Shown: one piece after another, positions 7,901 through 13,979 of the stretch
Layout: the number at the start of each line of letters is the position of its first letter
Numbering within the stretch: position 1 is the stretch's first letter
Assembly: GCA_964586145.1 (NCBI GenBank)
Contig: CAZPHH010000049.1
Coordinates: 1 to 34,597, forward strand
Source of the DNA: JAFGJQ01 sp964586145
GTDB lineage: Bacteria; Planctomycetota; Phycisphaerae; UBA1845
DNA length: 34,597 nt
Reading direction: 5' to 3'
Program-made: the position numbers and the translations under genes
Notes under the pieces: model-generated
The model's database searches: none
Told to the model about the DNA's origin: nothing
Seen by the model: the letters and a program-made list of their open reading frames with translations, nothing else

Positions 7901-8398
7901 CGTGTATTCGTCGGCCGTGGAGCCGGTCAGGGTCAGCGTCACGATGGGCACGTCGTCAATCTCCACGGGCTTGACTACCCAGCCGGTGACACCCGGCGGC
8001 ACGATGTCGATGTGCTCGTCGATCCGCTTGTACAGCTTGACCAGGCTTCGCTCGCGGTCTTCGCCCACGTAATAGCGAACGGTGATGACGGCCTGGTTCT
8101 CGTAGGACATGGAATAGACGTATTCCACGCCGTCGATCTCGTAGAGCAGCTTCTCCAGCGGAGTCGCAACCAGTTGCTCCACCTCGCGGGCGGAATGGCC
8201 GGGGAACGACACGAACACGTCGGCCATGGGCACGACGATCTGCGGCTCTTCCTCTCGCGGCGTCACGAACAGCGCGGTGACGCCGAGCGCCGCCGCCAGC
8301 AGGACCAGAACGAGGGACAGGTTGGAGTGGAGAAAGCTGCGAACAATCGCGTTGACGAATCCGTGTTTCTCGACGGTCGGGTTGTGCGTAGGGTTCAT
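4985..8398 (-). CDS. RND-family efflux permease (AcrB-like)
   Basis: This 1137-residue inner-membrane transporter forms the pump of a tripartite drug/solute efflux system driven by protons. It has the AcrB layout. TM1 is followed by the porter loop (FPGHSAREVEQLVATPLEKLL, with the E-x-x-V-x-x-P pattern), then TM2-TM6 with LVDDPIVDVEN (D444, D445, the proton-relay pair), a second porter loop, and TM8-TM12. TM10 carries GIVTRDSIILVDF where AcrB has the relay Lys, so Arg occupies this neighbourhood. Length is slightly above the usual 1030-1060 because of inserts in the porter loops. The ATG at 8396-8398 lies 50 bases after the membrane fusion gene, in the same operon. No outer-membrane TolC-like gene is in the window. 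Substrate is unknown. Confidence 0.95.
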   Translation of the reverse strand: MNPTHNPTVEKHGFVNAIVRSFLHSNLSLVLVLLAAALGVTALFVTPREEEPQIVVPMADVFVSFPGHSAREVEQLVATPLEKLLYEIDGVEYVYSMSYENQAVITVRYYVGEDRERSLVKLYKRIDEHIDIVPPGVTGWVVKPVEIDDVPIVTLTLTGSTADEYTLRRLGEEMVRRLSAVTDISRTYVVGGPPRTVYVYLDADRLHAYNISPLEVQRAIRGANVTATAGEFARNDEGIRVEAGVAFARPDELRELVVGVADDRPVFLADVATVLDGPAEADNYVRHGWGPARGFETEARFPGSVIGGARHDAAETGAAGQPAVTIALAKKKGTNAVWVSDRILEAAAELQREIVPHNVDVVISRNAGLTADDKVTELIDALAVAVFIVVALLTLSLGWREALIVAVTIPVVFGLTLAVNLLFGYTINRVTLFALILSLGLLVDDPIVDVENITRHFVMHKRATRAIVMEAVAEIRPPLITATLAVIVSFLPMFFITGMMGPYMRPMALNVPVTMAMSMFVAFTITPWFAYHLLRKRFSGGKAAPAVEDPHDISNVKQTALYRFFYPLMAPLLHSRKAAWGSLGVMALLTVGAAGLAATRHVPLKMLPFDNKNEVLLVLDFDEGTTLERSDAAVRDFETFLQQVPEVIDYTAYVGVASPMDFNGLVRHYYLRQGPNVADIRLNLVHKTGRSLNSHALTLRLRDELTRIAREHRAVLSVVELPPGPPVLASVVAEVYGRPDQSYDVLITAADVVRRRLEAEPGVVDVDSTAQARWQKLVFATDREKAALNGVDVEQIAATLQTALAGASVGTIREPAERNPLEIVLRLPRPDRSSAADLAQIHVRGRDGTLVPLAELGQWRESTVDQTIYHKNLVPVVYVFAETAGRPPADVVVDVQADLQADSHHSTGYVADAAPRPVDERTFLANGGGIGWSLPPGTRVDFAGEGEWKITLDVFRDLGLAFLAALVGIYILLVGQTRSFVIPAVVMMAIPLTILGIMPGFWLLNAVAGGTVGGYQDPIFFTATGMIGMIALAGIVTRDSIILVDFIHLSLRRGRSLFDAIMESRVVRLRPILLTSVTAMLSAAPITIDPVFSGLAWALIFGLFASTVFTLFVIPVTYWLLYAHKPGHGLPMEDEES

Positions 8399-8448
8399 GG
8401 CTCTTCCCGCTGCGGACCTGGGTTCCGGACCGATGCACGCCCCGGCGG

Positions 8449-9543
8449 CTAGCCCGGCAGCGCGACCTTCTCGCCGGCCCGAAGACCGGCCAGCACCTGG
8501 ATGTCCCCATTGACGGGCTCACCCAGTTGCACGATGCGCCGCCGGAGCGCGTTCGCCTTCGGGTCCACGACGTCCACCAGGTCGAGCTGGCCGACGCGGC
8601 GGACCGCATCCTTCGGCACGACCAGCACGTCCTGGTCGTCCAGGGGGATCAGCAGCCGTCCGAACATGCCGGAATAGATCCCGGGCGGGCACGGCCCGGT
8701 GACCTTGACCGAGAAGCTCCGGCTGGCCGTCTGGGCCTCGGGCACGATCTCGCTGATCCGCCCGGTACACTGCTTGTCCAGGGCCTCGATGCGGACCTCG
8801 ATGTCCTGGCCGACCGCCAGTCGCTGGGTCAGCGTCTCGCGTACCCGGGCCACAAGCTGCATGCGAGTCGGGTCGTACAGGTTCAGCAGCACCTGCCCCG
8901 GCTGAGCGGTGTCGCCCGCCTCCACTCGCTTGTCGACAACGATGCCGTCAATCGGAGACCGGATAGTCGCGTACGCCAGGATGGTCTCGGCCTCCGTCCG
9001 TGCCTGCTCCGCGCGGATGAGGTCGGCCTCGGCTGCTTTGAGGGCGGACTGGACCCGATCGAACTCGATCGGGGCGGACTGGTTCAGCTCTCTCAGCTTT
9101 GCAATGCGATCGAACTCCACCTGCGCCTGGTCCCGCGCGGCCGTCGCCGCGGCCACCGCCGCCTGGGCCTGCTGGAGCCGCGCCTGGAGGTCGGCGTCAT
9201 CCAGGCGAACCAGGATGTCGTCTTTCTGCACCACCTGGCCGGCCTGTGCACTCACCTCCACCACCCGCGCCAGCAGTTTGGACGCTACGGCCGCCTCATG
9301 CACAGCGCGAATGGTCCCGACGGCCGATTCGATGTTCGGCACGCGGACGGTCCGAACGTCAACCACCGGTCGGCTGCCGACCGGCCGTGGGGGCGGAGCC
9401 GACGACACCGATGGGTCGATCTTCGGCCGGAACACGCCGGCCAGCCATAGCATCAGCAACACACCCACGACGGTGAACGCCGTTCCCGCGGCCACCGGCC
9501 ACAGCCAGCGGGGAACGGCACGGCGTTGAGAGCTCTTTGTCAT
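8449..9543 (-). CDS. RND efflux membrane fusion protein (HlyD/AcrA-like)
   Basis: A periplasmic adaptor of 364 residues that links the RND permease to an outer-membrane channel. The N-terminus is MTKSSQRRAVPRWLW followed by one membrane anchor (about 12-33), with no lipobox. Then come the split biotinyl-lipoyl halves (VHEAAVASKLLARVVEV, GQVVQKDDILVRLD and later ATIRSPIDGIVVDK, EAGDTAQPGQ), an intervening alpha-hairpin rich in Ala/Gln (QARLQQAQAAVAAATAARDQAQ), a beta barrel, and a membrane-proximal domain ending LRAGEKVALPG. The ATG at 9541-9543 has GGGAGG at 9551-9556, 7 bases upstream. It is first in the operon with the permease and divergent from the CDF transporter. Confidence 0.94.
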   Translation of the reverse strand: MTKSSQRRAVPRWLWPVAAGTAFTVVGVLLMLWLAGVFRPKIDPSVSSAPPPRPVGSRPVVDVRTVRVPNIESAVGTIRAVHEAAVASKLLARVVEVSAQAGQVVQKDDILVRLDDADLQARLQQAQAAVAAATAARDQAQVEFDRIAKLRELNQSAPIEFDRVQSALKAAEADLIRAEQARTEAETILAYATIRSPIDGIVVDKRVEAGDTAQPGQVLLNLYDPTRMQLVARVRETLTQRLAVGQDIEVRIEALDKQCTGRISEIVPEAQTASRSFSVKVTGPCPPGIYSGMFGRLLIPLDDQDVLVVPKDAVRRVGQLDLVDVVDPKANALRRRIVQLGEPVNGDIQVLAGLRAGEKVALPG

Positions 9544-9743
9544 ACGATTGCCTCCCGATGGCCCGGCGGCATTATGTCCGACGTGCCATCCGGCGTCCAT
9601 TGGATTCCCGGCGGAGGTACCATTGGGCCGGCCGACCGGAAGGCCCCGTCGCGAAGGGCTGTTCGGGGCGGTAGGATACGCCGCCGAACGCAGACGCCCG
9701 GACGCATGCGGGCCGGCGATCGGTCTGCGATGGAGACGTGGTG

Positions 9744-10658
9744 ATGCCCAGGTCGGTGGCCATGCGGGCGACCAAGGTGGCGATTGCGGCCAACCTGTTT
9801 CTGTTGGCCCTCAAGGCCAGCGCCACCAGCCTGTCCGACAGCCTGACCATCTTCTCCGAAACCTTGAACTCGCTGGCCGACGTGGTGTCGTCCGTGGTTG
9901 TCCTGCTCTGCGTGCGCTGGGCGTGGATGCGCCCGGACGAGGACCACCCCTTCGGACATCGGCGGGCGGAGCCGATCGCCGGGCTGGTTGTGGCGATCTT
10001 TACGGGCATCCTGGGCTTTGAGGTCTGCAAGACGGCCGTGGTGAACCTCGTCCAGGGCCGATTGCCCGAGCGAATCGGCCTGTATCCCATCGTGGCCCTC
10101 TGCATAACGGCGTGCCTGAAGGCGGGGCTGGCCGTCTATTTCCACCGTCGCGGCCGCTTCCTGGGCAGCCCGGCGCTGCGGGCGACGGCCGTGGATTGCC
10201 GCAACGATGTGTTCGTGGCGATGCAGGGGCTCGTGGCGGTGGTGGTGGCCGAACTGCGGCTGCCGCTGCTGGACACGGTGGCGGCGTTGTTGGTAGGCAT
10301 TTACATCCTCTACAGCGGCCACCGCATCGGGATGGAGAACATCGACTATCTGATGGGCCGCTCGCCCGGCGCGGGTCTGCTGGACCGCATCCGGACCGCG
10401 GCCGGGGACGTGCCCGGCGTGGTTTCGGTCGGCGATGTGAAGGGACACTACGTGGGGACGTTCGTACACGTAGAGTTGACGGCCCGCGTGGACGGTGACT
10501 TATCCACGATCGACTCCCATGACGTGTGCGAGTCCGTCCGTGAGGCGGTCGAGGCGATCGACACCGTGGACCGCGCGTTCATCCACATCTCACCGGCCCG
10601 CCGCGCGGGCGATGCCCCTGCGGAGCCCGCCGATCCGGAGAACGCACCGGGAACATGA
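9744..10658 (+). CDS. Cation diffusion facilitator (CDF) metal exporter
   Basis: The product is a 304-residue metal-ion/proton antiporter of the inner membrane. Six membrane helices occupy roughly residues 10-205 and a cytoplasmic ferredoxin-like domain follows (about 210-285, with VPGVVSVGDVKGHYVG and HVELTARVDGDLS). The transport site is visible as N42 and D46 in TM2 (ETLNSLAD) and D151 and D155 in TM5 (VDCRND). Zn exporters usually have His at the first position, whereas N-D-D-D is associated with Mn2+ (or Fe2+) transporters, so Mn2+ is the favoured but unproven substrate. DEDHPFGHRRAEPIAGL between TM2 and TM3 is the classical CDF signature. GTG, GTG and ATG occur in series at 9738-9746; the ATG at 9744 has GGAG (9732-9735) 8 bases upstream. 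Confidence 0.93.
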   Translation: MPRSVAMRATKVAIAANLFLLALKASATSLSDSLTIFSETLNSLADVVSSVVVLLCVRWAWMRPDEDHPFGHRRAEPIAGLVVAIFTGILGFEVCKTAVVNLVQGRLPERIGLYPIVALCITACLKAGLAVYFHRRGRFLGSPALRATAVDCRNDVFVAMQGLVAVVVAELRLPLLDTVAALLVGIYILYSGHRIGMENIDYLMGRSPGAGLLDRIRTAAGDVPGVVSVGDVKGHYVGTFVHVELTARVDGDLSTIDSHDVCESVREAVEAIDTVDRAFIHISPARRAGDAPAEPADPENAPGT

Positions 10659-10720
10659 CGGCCTGCCTGGGGTGGCCGTGGGCTCATGGACCCGGTCTTC
10701 TGTTGTCCACCGGTTCGCCT

Positions 10721-10726
10721 TACAAT
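10721..10726 (+). promoter_or_regulatory. Probable -10 box for the fluoride-riboswitch transcript
   Basis: TACAAT differs from the sigma70 -10 consensus at one position. Initiation 6-7 bases downstream would begin right at the first stem of the riboswitch (10733). No good -35 is seen (TTCTGT near 10698-10703 at best). Confidence 0.55.
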
Positions 10727-10731
10727 GCAGA

Positions 10732-10824
10732 TGGTGATGGAGTTCACCGTGAACTGCCCCCCGGCCTGGGGCTGATGACTCCTACGCAAGCGTGAGAAGG
10801 CCCTAGCCGCGTACAGGTAGGAGT
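10732..10824 (+). ncRNA. Fluoride riboswitch (crcB motif) with SD-sequestering platform
   Basis: The aptamer matches the crcB RNA motif. P1 pairs GGTGA (10733-10737) with TCACC (10744-10748). P2 pairs GCCCC (10756-10760) with GGGGC (10768-10772), followed by CTGATG. The pseudoknot pairs GGAGT in the P1 loop (10739-10743) with ACTCC (10778-10782). A small ACGC-AA-GCGT hairpin follows (10784-10793). The 3' strand ACTCCTAC (10778-10785) is also perfectly complementary to GTAGGAGT (10817-10824), which is the crcB ribosome binding site. The sequence therefore encodes two exclusive folds: the fluoride-bound pseudoknot leaves the SD free, while the unbound RNA can hide it. Family recognition is from the motif; the switching mechanism is inferred from complementarity. 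Confidence 0.93.
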
Positions 10825-10828
10825 CGCC

Positions 10829-11212
10829 ATGACAAAGGTCGTGCTCATCTTCATCGGGTCAGGTGCGGGCGGAGTGCTGCGCTACGCTGTCGTCGGCTGG
10901 TCGCAGCGCCTGGCCAACGGATCGTTTCCCATCGGAACGCTGCTCGTCAACATCTCCGGCTGCCTGCTGGTCGGCTTTCTGGCCGCAGCGCTCTCCGGGC
11001 GCGTGCTGGTGCGTGAAGAGTACCGCATCGCGCTGTTCATCGGCCTGCTGGGCGGGTACACCACGTTCTCCACGTTCGGCCTGGAGACGTTCGCCCTGTT
11101 GAACGCCGGCCAGACGTGGCGAGCGCTGCTCAACATCATCTCCAGCATCGTGCTGGGGCTGGTGTGTGTGGGGGCCGGGTATCGCTGGGCGGAAAACTGG
11201 CTGGGAGTGTGA
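10829..11212 (+). CDS. crcB: Fluoride channel CrcB/Fluc
   Basis: The 127-residue protein is a Fluc-type fluoride channel. These proteins form dual-topology dimers in the inner membrane and let toxic cytoplasmic F- escape. Four hydrophobic helices are visible. Family signatures include GSGAGGVLRYAV in TM1, FPIGTLLVNISGCLLVGF (the pore Asn) in TM2, and GLLGGYTTFSTFGLE in TM3, where the TTFSTF break carries the central Na+ site and the Phe residues lining the pore. Length is normal. The ATG at 10829 follows GGAG (10820-10823) in a site controlled by the fluoride riboswitch. The DUF190 gene begins 4 bases after its stop. Confidence 0.96.
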   Translation: MTKVVLIFIGSGAGGVLRYAVVGWSQRLANGSFPIGTLLVNISGCLLVGFLAAALSGRVLVREEYRIALFIGLLGGYTTFSTFGLETFALLNAGQTWRALLNIISSIVLGLVCVGAGYRWAENWLGV

Positions 11213-11216
11213 CACC

Positions 11217-11561
11217 ATGAAGATCCCCGAAGAAGGCCATCTGTTGCGCATCTTCATCGGCGAAAGCGACAAGTGGCAGGGCAAGCCGCTGTACGAGGCC
11301 ATCGTCATCAAGGCCCGGGAATTGCACATGGCCGGCGCCACCGTCCTGCGGGGGCCGATGGGTTTCGGCGCGCACAGCCGCATGCACACCGCGAAAATTC
11401 TGCGGCTGTCCGAGGATCTGCCCATCGTGATCGAGATCGTGGACAGCGAGGCGAAGATCAACACGCTGATGCCGTTCATCGACGAGGCGGTGCAGGAGGG
11501 CCTGGTCACCCTGGAACGCGTGCGCGTCATCAAGTACCGGGCGAACGACCCCGACGCGTGA
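11217..11561 (+). CDS. DUF190 (PII-like) protein, crcB partner
   Basis: This small cytoplasmic protein of 114 residues belongs to the DUF190 family, whose members adopt a PII-like ferredoxin fold and very often sit beside crcB. Recognisable segments are EGHLLRIFIGESDKWQGKPL, YEAIVIKARELHMAGATVLRG, MGFGAHSR, LPIVIEIVD and INTLMPFIDEAV. The start is the ATG at 11217-11219 with GGAG at 11204-11207 inside the end of crcB, so the two are translated from one message under the fluoride riboswitch. A role in sensing or modulating fluoride export through a nucleotide-like ligand is plausible but unproven. Confidence 0.93.
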   Translation: MKIPEEGHLLRIFIGESDKWQGKPLYEAIVIKARELHMAGATVLRGPMGFGAHSRMHTAKILRLSEDLPIVIEIVDSEAKINTLMPFIDEAVQEGLVTLERVRVIKYRANDPDA

Positions 11562-11669
11562 GCAACCGGAAGCGGCCCACGGAGCATGGCGTGTCGCCCA
11601 CGCGCCCGATCGCACTGTGCAGAAGGACCGTGTTGCAGCGCTCCACGTCACCGGCCCCATGACCTTGCT

Positions 11670-13211
11670 TCAGGTCCGCTCCTGCCAGAAGCCCGGGGGG
11701 ATGGGGCGGCCGACGGTGCCTTTTTCGCCGAGCCTGGCGGTGACGAGATGCTGGTAGTCACGCTGGGCCCACTGCCAGAACTCTGACACCGGCCCTTCAG
11801 CCAGTTCCAGGGCGGCCACCGCGTTCTGCGCGACAAACGCCGCGTCGGCCGCGGCATCTTCCGCGCAGCGGGCGGCGGCACAGGCGCCCGACGCCGCCGC
11901 GGCCAGCGCCGCATGCGAGGCGGGGTCCTGTTTTTTTGCCGGACCGCCCGTGTAGGCCGCCCGGAACGAGGCGGTCCGCAGTTTCTGCACCCGCTGCAGC
12001 GCGTGCATCAGCGATTCCTGCGGGGCATCGCCGGCCGGTCCGAACGCCGTCGACTCGGCCATGGCGATGGAGCGGTCCAGCCGGGGATCGGTGTTGAGAT
12101 GCTGGACCCGGCGGGCGCACCGGCAGGCCCAGGCCACGATCGCCCGCTGCGGCAATTGTTTGAGCTGCTCGCGAATGGCCACCGGGTTCACCCGCCAGAC
12201 GGTCTTGGGGCCCTCGTCCGTCTCCTCCAGGTCCGGCTCGTTCGGGGCGGTGACCAGTGCCTCCGCCAGGGCGTCGCCGTCGGGATATCGATCCTGCGGG
12301 TCCTTGTCCAGGCATTTGAGCAGGACCCACACCAGCCACTTGGGCAGCGTATCACGGTACGTGCGCGGGTCAGGCGGCATCTCGTGGATGTGCTTGAGCA
12401 TGATGGCGAACGGACTGCCGGCGTCTTCGCTGAACGGCAGGCGCCCCGTGGCGAGTTCGTACAGCGTCACGCCCAGCGAGTAGACGTCGCTGGCCGGCCC
12501 GACGCGCTCGCCGCGGCACTGCTCCGGACTCATGTACGCGGGCGTGCCGATCTGCCGCCCGAGTCCGGTCAGCCAGGTCGCCCGTTCGAGGGCCAGGACC
12601 ACGCCGAAGTCCGCCACCTTCACGGTGCATGATTCGTCGAGCATGAGATTCGCGGGCTTGATGTCCCGATGCACGATGCCGGCGCGGTGGGCCGCGCCCA
12701 GGCCCAAGGCCGCCTGCCGGGCAAAGCGCACGACGGCGTCGACGGTGAACCGCTGGCTCTGCCGCCGGCCGGTCTCGATCAGGTCGCGCAGACTGCCGCC
12801 GGACACGAGTTCCATGGCGATGGCGGTCAGGTCCGCGTCTTTCGGGCAGTCGTAGATGCGGACGACGTGTTCGTGCTGGACGCGGGCCATACTGAGCGCT
12901 TCCTGCTCGAACCGGGCCCGCACGTCGTCGCGACCCTGGTATTCCGGCAGGAGCAGCTTGAGGGCCACCTCCCGCGGCGCGTCCAGGTCCGCCGCCCGGT
13001 ACACGCGGGCCATGCCGCCTTCGCCCAATCGGTCGCGAATTTCGTAGTGCCCCAGCCTTCGGCCAATGAGGGAGTCCGCCGGGCATACCGCGGCCACGGT
13101 GGCGTCCGCGCGCCGGGCGAGCACCACCCGTAGATCCCCGATGAGGTGTTCGTCGGACGGCTCGAATGCACCGGCCGGCGTGATGGATGGATCAGGCAGG
13201 CCCGTGTTCAT
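11670..13211 (-). CDS. Ser/Thr protein kinase with Imm5-like C-terminal domain
   Basis: This 513-residue protein has a Hanks-type kinase domain at about residues 55-320. It carries the glycine loop LGEGGMARVY, the catalytic Lys in EVALK (K85), HRDIKPANLML (catalytic D183), DFG (D201), GTPAYMSPEQ, and SDVYSLGVTLYEL, all intact. There is no membrane segment, so it is cytoplasmic. The C-terminal part (about 340-510) is helical and Ala-rich. It has IVAWACRCARRVQHL, DPRLDRSIAMAES, a run of AALAAAASGACAAAR type, and a final WQWAQRDYQHL, resembling the Imm5-type 'putative immunity protein' pattern. Of the TTG, ATG and ATG options, the ATG at 13209-13211 is chosen for its GAGG 9 bases upstream. It overlaps the end of the sigma factor gene by 20 bases, implying translational coupling. 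Confidence 0.93.
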   Translation of the reverse strand: MNTGLPDPSITPAGAFEPSDEHLIGDLRVVLARRADATVAAVCPADSLIGRRLGHYEIRDRLGEGGMARVYRAADLDAPREVALKLLLPEYQGRDDVRARFEQEALSMARVQHEHVVRIYDCPKDADLTAIAMELVSGGSLRDLIETGRRQSQRFTVDAVVRFARQAALGLGAAHRAGIVHRDIKPANLMLDESCTVKVADFGVVLALERATWLTGLGRQIGTPAYMSPEQCRGERVGPASDVYSLGVTLYELATGRLPFSEDAGSPFAIMLKHIHEMPPDPRTYRDTLPKWLVWVLLKCLDKDPQDRYPDGDALAEALVTAPNEPDLEETDEGPKTVWRVNPVAIREQLKQLPQRAIVAWACRCARRVQHLNTDPRLDRSIAMAESTAFGPAGDAPQESLMHALQRVQKLRTASFRAAYTGGPAKKQDPASHAALAAAASGACAAARCAEDAAADAAFVAQNAVAALELAEGPVSEFWQWAQRDYQHLVTARLGEKGTVGRPIPPGFWQERT

Positions 13212-13809
13212 GGGCGTCATCCTCAAACCGCGAAACCCACTCCCTTATGGCATCCAGAACGCGGCTTTTATACACGTACACGCTGGACGGAGAGATCCCC
13301 AGCTCGTCGGCCACCCTCTCCACCGGCGAGCCCTGAATGGCATACAGGATGAACGACTGATACACCTTCTGGCCCAGCGTCCCCTGCAACTGGCGCAGGG
13401 CCTCGTCCAGCATGGCGAACCGCCACTCCTGCTCCCAAATCTCGCGGTCCGCCTCGTCGTGGTGATCTTCCAGGCTGCTGAGCAGATCGACGCCGGTGTC
13501 AAACGGAACGGCCTGGGCTCGGGAGGGTCGGCGTCGGGCCCGGTGGGTCATCAGGGCCCGCTTGCGGGCGACCCCGTACAGCCAGGCTCGAAACCGGCCT
13601 TTCTGGGGGTCGTAGCTGCCGTGCTGCAGCCCGTCGTGGGCGACCAGAAGAATCTCCTGCACGGCGTCGTCCGCATCCGCGTCCGGCAGGCCCAAACGAC
13701 GCGTGTAGTTGCGGACCAGGGGGGCGTAGATGCGGTAGAAATCGGCCCAGGCGCGGGTGTCCTGCCCGTCGCGAACGGCCCACAGCAAGCTGGTCTGGGT
13801 CTGGTCCAC
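13192..13809 (-). CDS. ECF-like RNA polymerase sigma factor
   Basis: A sigma70-family regulator, 205 residues from the chosen start. Region 2 (about 5-100) has WADFYRIYAPLVRNYTRRLGLPDADADDAVQEI followed by RFRAWLYGVARKRALMTHRARRR, the ECF pattern for core and -10 recognition. Region 4 (about 135-195) has the helix-turn-helix SPVERVADELGISPSSVYVYKSRV for -35 recognition. There is no anti-sigma gene nearby; instead the overlapping downstream gene is a Ser/Thr kinase, a pairing known for planctomycete ECF groups. The GTG at 13807-13809 fits the conserved N-terminus but has no Shine-Dalgarno. A TACAAT (13816-13821, minus strand) 6 bases before it suggests a leaderless message. The frame stays open to 13986, which would run over the divergent gene's start. 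Confidence 0.88.
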   Translation of the reverse strand: MDQTQTSLLWAVRDGQDTRAWADFYRIYAPLVRNYTRRLGLPDADADDAVQEILLVAHDGLQHGSYDPQKGRFRAWLYGVARKRALMTHRARRRPSRAQAVPFDTGVDLLSSLEDHHDEADREIWEQEWRFAMLDEALRQLQGTLGQKVYQSFILYAIQGSPVERVADELGISPSSVYVYKSRVLDAIREWVSRFEDDAHEHGPA

Positions 13810-13979
13810 GGGCGCATTGTACGGCGGAACAGCAAATAGCAAGCGCCACCCTGCGAATCCGTGCCACCCTGTAAGAAAGCCGAGTGCCGCTGCAAGAAAC
13901 CCCCGGGCAATGTCCGGGCCGGGCAGGTGCGGCATCCGTCCCGCGGGATCACCCCCCGGGGGCGCAGGAGGAACCACGA

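Noticed and set aside
6341..8452. Long plus-strand open frame (703 codons) opposite the RND permease
   Set aside because: It is antisense to a clear AcrB-like gene, His/Gln/Gly-rich in composition, with no family match; a GC-rich shadow frame.
11562..11669. Terminator between DUF190 and the kinase gene
   Set aside because: No stable hairpin with a U-tract was found in this 108-base convergent gap.
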